Assembly (NCBI RefSeq): GCF_963082655.1
Contig: NC_081553.1
Coordinates: 128,431,736-128,495,735 of the forward strand
Direction of reading: 5' to 3'
From: Stomoxys calcitrans
Taxonomy: Eukaryota > Arthropoda > Insecta > Diptera > Muscidae
Length of the DNA: 64,000 nucleotides
Position 1 is the first letter of the stretch. Each line of letters begins with the position of its first letter. Shown piece by piece: positions 44,690 to 55,651 of this stretch. The notes beneath the pieces are model-generated. The model saw only the letters and a program-made list of their open reading frames with translations. It had not been told where the DNA came from and did no database searches. A program made the translations under genes and the position numbers.

Positions 44690-45835
44690 TGGCTTGTTTG
44701 TGCATCTCAGCCGCACTGATGACGACACCATCTGGTGCATTGAATTTAATGCTACATTTTACGCCTCTGGACATTGTGGCTACCCACATTGCAGCGACCA
44801 CTGCCGTGAGTTTAAGGGAGTTTTCTCATTGGTCATGTGGCGGCTACGGACACTGTGTTATACTTGATACAATATCCGATGTTCCAGGCTGTGTGGATTA
44901 CATCCTACCCTAGCCACTTTATGATAAAAATTACTGCACCACTATTCCTGATAGAACCGTTTGGAACTACGATATCCCTGGTAACAAAAGTTACATAGAC
45001 TTCCATACGGATGGCTCCAAAGTAAGCGACCAGGTACGCTTTGGGGTGTACTCTAAAAGTCTAGAAGTGGTCATATCGTAGAGGTTACCCCACCACTGCG
45101 CTGTGTATCAAGCAGAGATCCTTACAATTAAGGAAGTGGAGGAATGGCTAAGATATAATGTCATTACGACTATTGGCATAAATATCTTCTCAGACAGCCA
45201 TTAAATCCCTGGAGAATGTATTTCTGAACACAAAAACCACCCTCGGCTGTCGCAGATCTCTTAACGAGATGGCTGAACAGTTAAAAATTCACCCGTTCTG
45301 GGTGTCGGGCCACAGAGATATCCCAGGGAATTCTTAAGCAGACGAGCTTGCGAGAATAGGAACTACCTTACATATGCCAGGGACACTGGAATCTGTGGGT
45401 ATGCCTCTAGCGACATGTAAGCTAAGTTTTCAGGACCAGGCCCGAAGCCCACGAATGATAGATGGTCACAAAGAGGGGGCTGTGAGCATTCCAAAACTAT
45501 GTGCTCTCAACTAGACTTGAAGAGGTCTATTGCTTCTGTCATTGGCTAGAACTGACGTTTCAGTCACTGTGTCCGTCATTACAGGTCACTGTCTAATCGG
45601 AAAACATGCTGACAGACTGAAGGTTGCCAGCAACGACTTTTGCAGAAGTTGTTGGGACATCGAGGAAGAAGAGACTATAGAACGCCTTCTTTGTGTGTGT
45701 CTCGCACTAGCAGTTAGAAGCAGTTCCACTTTGGGTTCTCATTTCTTGCAGAACCTGTCTGATTTAGCGGATGTGAACATTGACAAGTTATTGGGCTTTT
45801 TAAAGCGATCTGGATGGTTCAGTGGTAGGAACTAG
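44690..45835 (+). pseudogene. LOA RNase H and zinc-knuckle tail
   Basis: Encodes SYIDFHTDGSKVSDQVRFGV (RNase H first catalytic Asp, TDGS), IFSDSH, HRDIPGNS-stop-ADELARIG and, in a last frame, VITGHCLIGKHADRL and NDFCRSCWDIEEEETIERLL, a C-x2-C...C-x-C knuckle, ending FLKRSGWFSGRN-stop at 45835. At least three stops or shifts are present. Having RNase H plus a C-terminal knuckle supports the I/LOA group over Jockey. Confidence 0.83.
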
Positions 45836-45917
45836 AAGGTGTATTCCTTCTTCTGTTCCTGTGGTATCACAATGGACGAAAAAATCAAAATGAGTCTGAT
45901 GGCAGGCTGCCACTTAT

Positions 45918-46328
45918 ACCTAACCTAAAGTATCTCACGATAGCGCTCACCATTCACAGTTACGTTACGATTCGCATCATCATCATCATGAAGAAGTACG
46001 ATCCAATGATGCCACCAGCCCATAAACCGCACCAATCTGTGACTTTTGCTGGATGCATTGGTAGCTCTCGCAATGCGTACCTACTGAGCCAAAATGAGCT
46101 TCGTAGTAAAATGGAAGAAGCGCGCGATGATTTTTCTGAACAAAGCATGCATTTCGATTAAAAAGTTCAAATTTTTGTTCAAGTTCAAGTGTTGTTCGTT
46201 TGTAAGGCGATTCATGGTTAAATTTTAGACCAAACTGAAGATGTTTGATAGTTAAACAAAACACGAAACGTGCTTGAGCTATTTAAACCAGTGTTGCCAA
46301 AAAGATAATAGCTAAAACTTCACCCTTT
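45918..46328 (-). pseudogene. Mariner relic, internally deleted, 3' truncated
   Basis: Minus strand: 5' terminal repeat AAAGGGTGAAGTTTTAGC at ~46328, then NRLTNEQHL with KIIARFF, the transposase N-terminus, joined across a deletion to ELPMHPAKVTDWCGLWAGGI and GSYFF, then NVTVNGERYREIL. An ATC expansion at 45976-45992 adds a run of Met or Asp codons in the catalytic segment. It stops where the LOA 3' end begins, so its own 3' end is missing. Confidence 0.85.
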
Positions 46329-46369
46329 ACAATTTCTGAATTAGTTATCTATATCAAAAACATGATAAA

Positions 46370-46985
46370 ACAAGAAGTAAAATGGAAAGATCGATTTATA
46401 TGGGAGCTGTATCGGGCTATAGACTAATTCAGACCATATTAAACACGTATGTTGATGGTCATGAGAGGATCCATCGTACAAAATTTCAGGCAAATCGGAC
46501 AATAATTGCGACCTCAAGGAGCTCAAGGCGTCAAGATCCCAGATCGGTTTATATGACAGCTATATCAGGTTATGAACCGATTTGAACCTTATTTGAAACA
46601 ATTGTTGAAAGTAAAAATAAAATACGTCATGCAAAATTTCAGCCAAATCGAATAAGAATTGCGCACTCTAGAGGCTCAAGAAGTCAAGACCCCAGCTCTG
46701 TTTATATGACAGCTATATCAGGTTATGAACCGATTTAAACCATACTTGGCACAGTTGTTGGATATCATTACAAAATAATTCGTGCAAAAATGCATTCAAA
46801 TCGGATAAGAATTGCGCCCTGTAGAGGCTCAAGAAGTCAAGACCCAAGATCGGTTTAAATGGCAGCTATATCAAAACGATCAAGAATATATATACTTTAT
46901 GGGGTCTCAGACGAATATTTCGAGTAGTTACAAACAGAATGACGAAATTATTATACCCCCCATCCTATGGTGGAGGGTATAAAAA
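46370..46985 (+). mobile_element. Family B element, 5' truncated and 3' deleted internally
   Basis: Three central units, then at about 46873 the sequence jumps from ATATCAAAAC straight to GATCAAGAATATATATAC, skipping the AGTTAGCGTG block and the microsatellite. The end CCTATGGTGGAGGGTATAAA is intact. Confidence 0.83.
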
Positions 46986-47095
46986 ATCTCTTGTGTGGTA
47001 AACGATGCTGTGTTCGTGTCTTTATACGAAAACCACTTCTTGGAATCGATTGCTGAATACAAAGAACTGATGTTGGTAACAGTGTAGCATTATTT

Positions 47096-47170
47096 GTATA
47101 CCCTCCACCATAGGATGGAGGCATACTAATTTCGTCATTCTGTTTGAAACACCTCGAAATATTCAAGTGA
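47096..47170 (-). repeat. Family B 3'-end fragment
   Basis: TATACCCTCCACCATAGGAT and TAATTTCGTCATTCTGTTTG on the plus strand are the inverse of the family B terminus. Only ~75 bp remain. Confidence 0.8.
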
Positions 47171-47397
47171 TAACGAGAATTGTTTTAAAACAATAGCGGT
47201 TTGGTACTAAAACCAATACCAGTTTGGTATTTAAATCAATACCAGTTAAGTAATAAAGTTAGTACCAAACGGTACTAATCATTTTATATTTCATCCATAC
47301 AAAGCGGTATTGCTTTGTTACCTCGCGATCTTGCTTTACTATCAAAACCGCATCGTACTGACATGAGCAAGTTTGGTATCAATTTTTTCTCTGAGTG

Positions 47398-47482
47398 TAT
47401 ACTCTATAGGGCCGCAGATCAATGCTTCGATGTGTTACAAACGCAATGACTAGGTTAGTTCTTAGGTGGTGGGTATAAAAAG
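47398..47482 (+). repeat. Family A 3' end, right part of a split copy
   Basis: TATACTCTATAGGGCCGCAG, TTCGATGTGTTACAAACGCA, ending GGTGGTGGGTATAAAAA. It continues the block interrupted at 42245. Confidence 0.75.
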
Positions 47483-48910
47483 TTACTTTTATGTAACACC
47501 TCAATAAACCCTGTTAAATACAGTCCATACAGCTCTGTATTTAAATAATATGTGGAACATAATTTTTGACTATATCTCCTAATTTTGCAATCTCATAAGA
47601 TCGAATAAAGTCTTAGATATTAGTTCATGCGTTGAAGTCGACATTACCTGCTAGTTAGTGATTATGTGATACGATCTACTTCATTAGGACACTTGGAAAT
47701 TCAAAAAGGCCTATTTTAAGGCCGCCTTTATCATCTTCACTAAAAGATGGAAACTGTCGGTAAGGACGGATATACGGTCGTGTCTACATGCAACACGCCC
47801 TCCAAAATGGATGTGCCACCACAGACTTGGCGAGTAAGGAGTTACATGAAGACACCTTGAGGCTATTGCAGCAGCAGCGGTAGCAGCAGTACAAGCAGTA
47901 GCAAAATGTGGCGGCAATTTTCAAGGTGCCTCGCTCACTTATCAAACCTGCGTTGATCTTGTTGCTGTTGTTTTTGCTTTGGCCCATGTTGCTGCATGTA
48001 AGAGCTTGGCTTTTGCTTCTGTTGGTGATTGCCTCCATGAGGCAACAAAATGCATTCATTATTTGTCTGCCCCAATGACGCGACGTCGGAAAACATTCTT
48101 GGGCAAAAAAAAAAGTAGTCGAACAGCTTCCAGTTTTCATCAATGCCCATCGTCACTTGCACACAGACACACTGCTGCTTTGCACATACACATATGCACA
48201 TATTGATAAATATGTATAAAAATGCTTTGTTTTTTGTTTTTGGGTGTTTTTGTTTTTTTTTTTTTTGTCTTGTAACAAATCGGACATTAGGCCGATTGGC
48301 AATGAGCAATTTGCTGTTGCATCTGAATCTGTTCCTGTTGTAGTGCCAGCAGCATTATGGCCCCATCCGGGGCAGGGTGAGCAATGCTATTGTTGGTGGC
48401 ATTGAAGATGGTGCATGAAGATGCCTTGGCTAAGGCTTACGATGAAAATATAAGATAATAATGGTGGTGGCCACCAAACTTTGCTGCTTCATGTGGTGTT
48501 ATGCCTTGGCAACATGTTATATGGTAAAAAGTAAAGAAATCAAAACGAAGAGGCCTAAATCTTTGCAGCTTTTCGTCAGAGTCTTTTGGCAATGTGGACA
48601 CTAGTCTCTGTGGCCGTAGTTGCTGTAGGAAAGTGGTTGGCTTGCCACAACTTTAACATATCGTCAAATCTGGCTGCTGTTGGCGGCGTTGGCGATAGTT
48701 GCCATGTTGTTGGTGGTTTTGCCGATGGTGTCCGTGTGCGAGGTTTTCGCATCTAGCTAATAACTATCTTTATTAGAATCTAAACAATTGGTTTTAATTC
48801 AACCGCGTGTCGTCGCCTACCTTAGCTCTGGTGTAAGTGCAGAAGTGACCAGACCAATATGTTAACACCAATCAGGCCAGTTCATAATGATAAATTGTAA
48901 ATATAATGGG
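47483..48910. other. Unassigned DNA with CAG/GCA-rich tract
   Basis: GCAGCAGCAGCGGTAGCAGC at ~47867 and T-rich tracts near 48230-48270. No coding domain recognised. Confidence 0.6.
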
Positions 48911-49051
48911 GAAAAGTTTGTTCATGGCACAGTACCTCAATTAGGGATAACCACCCCTGAAAAAAAGTTCTGATGTTCTCGCCAGAATTTGAACCCAAGC
49001 GTTCAGCGTCATAGGCCGACATGCCAACCTCCTCTACGGAATGGTGGCCTT
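48911..49051 (-). mobile_element. tRNA-derived SINE, copy 7 (3' truncated)
   Basis: Minus strand: damaged head (GGCCACCATTCCGTAGAGGA), B box GGTTCAAATTC, then the GGCGAGAACATCAG block and 3' loss after TGTGCCATGAAC-like sequence. Confidence 0.8.
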
Positions 49052-50030
49052 CAAGTAACTAATCAACTAGCGATAGAAATTTATGAAATTTTCTGCTTAT
49101 TTTCTTTTTAAGTATTGGTCTTAGAAACTTACTTATCGTATCATTGCTATCGATATTTTTCTAAAAATATCGAAAATTTCCTATATTGCGATTATCGATT
49201 CTTTGCCAGTTCTACTCCCTAAGTATAGTAGTATTGACTATACTGCAGGTTTCTGTGCCAATATTTTCAGCAGTGGATTACAAAAGACGTCTACTTTAGC
49301 GTTTTTGTCATCAGATTATGAGATTGCTTCAACTCCCTTCACAGCTCAAGAAATCTGAATTAAAATTTGTTGACCAATTTACGCCAATTACGCTTTCAGC
49401 TTCAGATCTGGTCACCCCTTTTTATGGTGTTGTGGAAAACACTGTAGGCACTACAACATACCAAAGGAGAGGGTGTAACAAATTGCCTATTAGTTTTCCA
49501 TATCGTTTTGGATGGCGAATGCAAGTAGTCGCTAGAACGTTGGACCAACATATCTGTGTGCCTGTGTGAATGTGCGAGAGAGTATGTTGGTGTATCTCTT
49601 GCATCTTTCATGTATCTTAAATATTGTATTAGTAATTACAACAAATAGCCACAACACAGCTACCAGTTACAACTTGAAGACTATGCACATTGTGTCAGCA
49701 AATATTGTGGCGTTCACTTTTCATCAAAAGTACCCTACATGAGGTAGTATAGGGAATGATTAAGGAATCACTATATAAATATCGAATCCACTTTAAGTGT
49801 ATTTATTTGGTTTTTATATCCAACGCCACAACTGTAGTAGGCTGGGCCAAGAAGATAAGCTAGGTTCATTGATTAGTATGTCGATCGAATATCAATCTCA
49901 GATTTGGTTTAGTCATGTCGGTATGTCTAATCAACAACAACTGCGACAATTTACAAGTCACAACCGGTTTTTGTTGGCAAATTTAAACACCTCTAAGTTA
50001 ACAAAATGTTTGTTAACTGAAAAATCAGAT
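49052..50030. other. Unassigned DNA with DRE-like palindrome
   Basis: No transposon family recognised. Contains the palindrome at 49151-49172 with an overlapping TATCGATA, and a second TATCGATT at ~49193-49201. An 83-codon frame (49318-49569) has no known domain. Confidence 0.55.
49148..49172. promoter_or_regulatory. DRE-like TATCGATA plus 22-nt palindrome
   Basis: TATCGATA at 49148-49155 is the DNA-replication-related element bound by DREF in fly core promoters. It overlaps a perfect palindrome with 10-nt arms (49151-49160 and 49163-49172). A promoter role is speculative, because the motif is AT-rich and may occur by chance. Confidence 0.3.
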
Positions 50031-50640
50031 GTGGATACTTGTCGCGCCGAAGTCGTTGCAAATTTTTGCGAAACCAGTGGAGTTATTGTAGACCTCAAGC
50101 GGATTTTTTTGTAAAGATTTTCGATTTGGTAGCCCAAACCATTTTTCGAAATACCGAGGTAACCAACTTAAGAGGTCTGCCAAAAGGCGCCTGGACAGCC
50201 AAGGACTTTTTAGTAGTTCTTTTTCGATTTTGCTCCCACTGTGCGCCGTCCTGTTGGAACCACATGTCCTCCAAGTCCAATCATCCAATTGAGGCCAAAG
50301 GAATTTTGTAATTATTGAACGGCAGCTATTTCCATTTACAGTAACGTGCAGGTCTTGATCATCACGGAAGAAGTACGGCGCAATGACGACGCCGGCCCAA
50401 AAACCGCTCCAAATCATAATTTTTTCCAGATGTAATGTTCACTCATGGAGTACGTGTGGATAACTGTCTGGCCAATAACGCATATTTGGCTTATTGACGA
50501 AATCATTCAGCCTGAAATAAGCCTACTCCGACTTTCGGTAGTAAACTTTGATAGTTTCGACTCGTTGTTGGCTCGTATATCATTCCATGATGAAATGGCA
50601 AACCTATTTGAATACAAAATTCAAAAGAGCGGTAAAAGAT
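50030..50640 (-). pseudogene. Mariner relic, internally deleted
   Basis: Minus strand: the N-terminus TSQQRVETIKVYYRKSE (about 50570-50520) is fused to YFRLNDFVNKPNMRYWPDSY, then HPHVLHE-like, IMIWSGFWAGVVIAPYFFRD, DLHVTVNGN and, after a frameshift, MDLEDMWFQQDGA (the QQDGA block with the second catalytic Asp). The final catalytic block (PYSPDL) is not recognisable. A different mariner lineage from the 438-1034 and 21.4 kb relics, judging by its spelling. Confidence 0.83.
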
Positions 50641-50756
50641 AAGGCCCCGTTTGCTGATTGAATCAATCAATTTTTTAATTGAAAACGGTTTTATTTTCGT
50701 TGAATTTTTAATTGAAAATTTATTGCAAATTCTTTCTATGATGTTTAAGGTTATAG

Positions 50757-51068
50757 AAAAAGTCGATGTGCAAAATTCCAGCGGATAAGAATTGCGTCTT
50801 TCAGAGGGTTAAGAGCTATAATCGGAAGATTGGTTTATATGGGAGCTATATCCGATATGGCCCATTTACAATTCCAACCGACCTACTTTACGCCTTCTAA
50901 AGTTAGTGTTCTTTCCACAGACAGACATGACATGGCTATTTTGACTTAAAATGTCTTGGTGATCAAGAATACATATACTTTATGGGGTCTTAGACAACTA
51001 TTTTGATTTGTAACAAATGGATTGACGATGTTAGTATACCCTCATTTTATGGTGGAGGATATATAAAG
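50757..51068 (+). mobile_element. Family B element, 3' portion
   Basis: One diverged unit, the block ACCGACCTACTTTACGCC, a short CAGACAGACATGACATGG microsatellite and the terminus TTTATGGTGGAGGATATA. Confidence 0.8.
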
Positions 51069-51084
51069 AGAGTGTGGATTATAG

Positions 51085-51998
51085 TCCACCCCATGCCACT
51101 GTTTGCATAGTCGCAAGTCCGTGCTTCTTACAAAATACCTAATCATTCTGCATTTCATGCGCCTAGGTTCCAAAATGGAAATGTTCTAATGTCTCATCAT
51201 CTTTCCCGCATGTCATTCAAACATTATCACTTGGTGCCCGTAGTCAGAATGAATTTCGGTATAATTACGGGGCTTGTAGTGCCTCGTAATGATATCGAAA
51301 TCCATTCCGACCTCCTTCCTACTTCCCCGCAGTAATAGCCTAGCATTCTCACGATAAATCTCCTTCTTACATACCAAGACCCTGATGGTTAAATAACTAT
51401 GGTTTGCCCAAAAAGTAATTGCGGATTTTTCATATAGTCGGCGTTGATAAATTTTTTCACAGCTTGTGACTCTGTAATTGCATTCTTTCTTCTGTCAGTT
51501 ATCAGCTGTTAATTTTAGCTTGCTCTAGAAAAAAAGTGTAAAAAATGTATATTTGATTAAAGTTCATTCTAAGTTTTATTAAAAATGCATTTACTTTCTT
51601 TTAAAAAATCCGCAATTACTTTTTGGCCAACCCAATATTTGTAAAGATGTTTATGTTAATAATGTACCACTTCACACATTCTGTGGGTGATCGGTTTTCT
51701 GTCTGCAGGACTATGGGCCGGTTAGCCAGCCGATAAAGAGTTCTCAGTGGCTGCCTAATAGGCAAGCTGTCGAAAATCTAGAACTGCATCCAGTGGCGTG
51801 TTTCTCGTTGCTCCACCTTTATTACAACATGGTATCTGAATCTGTTGCAACGTTGCACTTCTTCTCTGTCGCTGACCACCAAACTATGTGGACGTTGTTT
51901 GTATTGGTCTAACTGAGCTTCTGTAAAGCCAGTGCACTGTCCTTGGATTGAGGTACCATTTTGAGCCCCAGTACGCCCTTGGATGTAGTAATGTCAGT
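51085..51998 (-). mobile_element. LOA/I-like fragment split by a MITE
   Basis: Minus strand: 51990-51700 encodes the RT C-terminus (WGSKWYLNPRTVHWLYRSSV, RPI) with frame changes. After the MITE (51399-51635), 51395-51085 encodes the region before the knuckle (ENARLLLRGSRKEVGMDFDI, ITRH) and a degraded CGKDDETLEHF. Same family as the 13.3-16.4 kb copy. The RNase H core is missing. Confidence 0.75.
51399..51635 (-). mobile_element. Mariner-type MITE, copy 3 (237 bp)
   Basis: Full-length copy with terminal repeats slightly mutated on the left (ATGGTTTGCCCAAAAAGTAA). Inserted in a LOA fragment. The right flank has TA. Confidence 0.9.
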
Positions 51999-52074
51999 CC
52001 ATTTTTCCATCCAAATTTAAAAAAAAAAATGTTACATGAGAAATTCCTTATGTTAACTCAGTAAATAACATATT

Positions 52075-52505
52075 TCGATATCTGACAAGGTCAAATACTT
52101 AGGTGTGATCATGGACAGGAAACTGATTTGAAAGTGTCACATTCAAGAGCATATTGAGAAGGCTCACAGGACGGGCCGTCGGCTCAAAATGGGGCCTGAA
52201 TCCGAGGTTAGTCCACTGGCTCTACAGCAGCGTGATTAGACCAGTACTTATTTATGCCTCAGTAGTTTGGTGGACTGCTATAGAGAAAAAGTGCAACATA
52301 AGAACCATACAACAGGTTCATAGAACATGTTGTCTTGGCATAGGCGAAGCGATGAGGGCCACGCCCGCTAGGGCACTGGAGACTATTCTAGATATCCGAC
52401 CCATTGACATACAGATTAAGTGTGAGGCAGCCACTGAGGCTATGAGACTTAAGGCGGTTGGAGAATGTATTTAGGATGGGAGCAGCTCATACTATCGCGG
52501 TATAA
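52075..52505 (+). mobile_element. LOA/I-like fragment (RT C-terminus), plus strand
   Basis: Encodes ISDKVKYLGVIMDRKL, then RAVGSKWGLNPRLVHWLYSS, VIRPVLIYASVVWWTAIEKK, CNIRTIQQVHRTCCLGIGEA and LDIRPIDIQIKCEAATEAM. Very close to 15150-15470. It covers the same region as the minus-strand piece next to it, giving an inverted pair. Confidence 0.85.
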
Positions 52506-52506
52506 T

Positions 52507-52842
52507 TGATTTCTGGTTTTGGAGCCATAAAAGGCGTATTTACTGTCGGATTTCGCCGAAATTTGCGACAGTGAGTTGTGTTAGGCTCTTCGACATTTTT
52601 TTGCAATTTGGCATAAATCGGTCCAGATTTGGATATATCTGCCATATAGACCGATATATCGATTTAAAGTCTTGGCCCCATAAAAGGCGCATTTAAAATC
52701 CGATTTTACTGAAATTATATACAATTGAACAATGACTTGGAAGTATTTGGTCCAAGTCGGAACATGTCGGAACGATATATACCCGAGGTGGTGGGTATCC
52801 AAAGTTCGGCCAGGCCGAACTTAGCGCCCTTTTACTTGTTGT
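52507..52842 (-). mobile_element. Family A element, 5' half
   Basis: Minus strand: 5' end AACAAGTAAAAGGGCGCTAA and TTCGGCCTGGCCGAA (52801-52815), TACCCACCACCTCGGG, then two units. Truncated where the LOA fragment ends. Confidence 0.85.
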
Positions 52843-53985
52843 TTTTTTATAGTCATTCATATACTCCAAAATTGTATACGTCCTTCTATGTATAGTTTAT
52901 CATCATTTACCAAATTTTATTTATTGTAATGATATTTAGACTTGTAATGAAGATTGAGTGAAAATATTGTTCATCCATAAGATCACAAGTATTTCCCAAC
53001 AAGTTTCAGAGCAACAGCGTGGTGCCTACTGACCCAGCGCAAGTTATGCTATTTTTACGCACCACTTCAATGGGCTAGTAATTCCACGCGTAGCTCCTTA
53101 CATGGTCGATATGTACCACTTCAATTTCCTCAATGACCACTCAAAATGCATTGAATAGGGGCTGTTGCTGCCGCCTCTGTTCTCGCTGCTGCCGCTGTGG
53201 GCACTGTTGTTGTGCCTTTATGCTACTGTGGCATATTTATCGAAAGCAACAAACAATTTTAATTAAAATTTTTATTCGATAAAATAGATTCTTATAAATT
53301 GGCTTCTCCCATTCGCTGCCGTGCTGTGGCTGATGTATTGGCTCAATCAAAGTTCTATTTTGTTCCGTTGTTGATTTTCTTTCTGTGTTTTTATTTTTTG
53401 CTTTTCTAGTTTTCGATTTATTAGAGCTGAAATATGCGAGGCAAGGAGAGTGCAGCATTCAAATGTAAATGTACAATTGGACCCATAATGGAAATATAAT
53501 GGGAAATTCTATATGTGAACATGAAAAAATTAACTGTTCTCATCGTTGAGTCGTTCGTTCGATTTATTTATCCCGCCACATTTTGCCATACATTTCTCTT
53601 TCACATAAATTAATAAAATAAACAAAAGCTAATTGCAGTAATTTTGATTGAAATGGGAGAAAAGGTGTACTTCAATGAAAGTGAATTGGATATCTAGTGC
53701 AGAATTAATAATTGGACTTGGATGAGTGGATGAAAACAACCAATTGGTATGACCTGCAAGCAGTAGGATTTAGAAATTCAAATATTGCTCAAGTTATTAT
53801 GTTATCGTTATCATTTAATATATTTTTTAAATATATTACAATTTTGCAAAAATATAATGCAAACCTGTTTCATTTCAATCATATCACTTGATCCCAAATT
53901 ATAAAGATAGGTTGGGTTGGAAAGAGGATGAAGATATTAGTTCACCCAATGTAATACAATTAACACTAAAATGTAACCTCAACTA
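52843..53985. other. Unassigned AT-rich DNA
   Basis: No family or domain recognised. A short GCTGCCGC-rich patch at ~53160-53210. Confidence 0.6.
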
Positions 53986-55651
53986 GTAAAAAGGGCCGAA
54001 CTTTGGATACCCACCACCTCGGGTATATATTGTATGTAAACCACCTTTCATCAAAATCCGGTGAAAATTCCATACCTTATGTCCCATAGCAGTTATATCG
54101 AAATATTTTCCGATTTGGATCAAACACTAATAAGTAGAAGTCATTGTTCAATTGTGTATAACAGAATATTGGTCTTTTTAGTAGCTATATCTAAAAATAA
54201 ACCGATCTAAACCATATACAACATGGATGTCGAAAAGCCTAACATAAGTCATTGTGTCAAATTTCAGTGAAATCGGATTATAAATACGCCTTTTATGGGG
54301 CCAAGACTTTAAATCGAGATATCGGTCTACACGGCAGCTATATCCAAATCTGGACCGATTTGGGCCAAGTTGCAGAAAAATGGCGAAGAGTCTTACACAA
54401 CGCTCTGTCCTAAATTTCGCCGAAATCGGACAATAAATGCTACTTTTATAGGCACAAAACCTTAAATCTAGAGATCGGTCTATAAGGCAGCTATTGTCAA
54501 ATCTGGCCCGATCTGGGCCAAATTGAAGAAGGACGTCGAAGAGATTAACACAACTCACTGTCCCAAATTTCAGCGAAATCGGACAATAAGTGCGCCTTTT
54601 ATTGTCCCAAAACCTAAAACCGAGAGATCGGTCTTTATGGCAGCTATATCCAAATCTGAACCGATCTGTGCCATATTGAAGAATTATGTCAAGGGGCTTA
54701 TTTTAACTCACTGTCCTAAATTTTGGCGCCATCAGACAATAAATTTGGCTTTTATGGGACCAAAACCTTAAATCAAGAGATTGGTCTGTATGGCAGCTAT
54801 ATTCAAAACTGAACCGATCAGTGCCAACCGATCAATGTCGAAGAGCTTAAGACTTACTCACTGTCCCAAATTTCAGTTAAATCGGATAATAAATTTGGCT
54901 TTTATGGGACTAAGACCCTAACTCGGAAGATCGGTCTATATGGCAGCTATATCCAAATTTGGACTGATCTTGGCCAAATTGGCGAAGGATGTCGAAGGGC
55001 CTAACACAACTGCCTCTCCCGAATTTCAGCAAAATCGGATAATAAATGTGGCTTTTATGGGCCTAAGACCCTAAATCGGAGTATCGGTCTATATGGCAGC
55101 TATATCCAAATCTGGACCAATCTGGGCCAAATTTGCGAGGGATATCGAAGGGCCTAACACAACTCACTTTCCCAAATTTAAGCAAAATCGGATAATAAAT
55201 GTGGCTTTTATGGGCCTAAGACCCTAAATCGGAGTATCGGTCTATATGGCAGCTATATCCAAATATGGACCGATCTGGGCCAAATTGCCGATAGATGTCG
55301 AGGGGCCTAGCACAACTCACTGTCCCTTTTATGGGCCTAAGACCCTAAATAGGCCGATCGGTTTATATGGGGGGTATATCAAGATATAGTCCGATATAGC
55401 CCATCTTCGAACTTAACCTGTTTATGGACAAAAACAGAATCTGTGCAAAGTTTCAGCTCAATATCTCAATTTTTAAAGACTGTAGCGTGATTTCAACAGC
55501 CAGACGGACGGACATGTCTTGATGGCCTTAGATTTTTACGCTGATCAAGAATATATATACTTTATAGGGTCGGAAATGGATATTTCGATGTGTTGCAAAC
55601 TGAATGACAATATGAATATACCCCCATTCTTCGGTGGTGGGTAAAAAAATG
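53986..55651 (+). mobile_element. Family A DINE-1-like element, both ends present
   Basis: AACTAGTAAAAAGGGCCGAA, TACCCACCACCTCGGG, about eight units, the 3' block (CTGTAGCGTGATTTCAACAG, CCAGACGGACGGACATG) and GGTGGTGGGTAAAAAAATG. The longest complete family A copy, ~1.67 kb. Abuts a minus-strand LOA fragment. Confidence 0.88.

Larger units (their letters stand above)
42540..45915 (+). mobile_element. LOA/I-like non-LTR retrotransposon (ORF2 region)
   Basis: The most complete LOA copy: endonuclease C-terminus, RT, RNase H and zinc-knuckle tail in order, followed by a 3' UTR ending TATACCTAACCTAA at ~45914. Frame changes and stops are scattered, but the RT YADD (44227-44238) and RNase H TDGS (45006-45017) survive. 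It lies inside the CACTG element and is joined at its 3' end to a mariner relic. Confidence 0.85.
42246..47397 (+). mobile_element. Putative composite DNA transposon with CACTG ends
   Basis: Left end CACTGATAGAAAAAGGACGA; right end, read inward, CACTCAGAGAAAAAATTGAT. Both sub-terminal regions are rich in GGTATC/GATACC-type sites. The outside flanks join to restore a family A 3' end. Inside lie a LOA element, a mariner relic, family B pieces and unassigned DNA, presumably later insertions. The superfamily is unknown; CACTG ends recall Chapaev/CMC elements. No transposase recognised. Confidence 0.6.

Noticed and set aside
49318..49569. 83-codon ATG-initiated frame downstream of the DRE-like motif
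   Set aside because: No family motif, and length is not exceptional for this base composition. Kept only as part of the promoter question.
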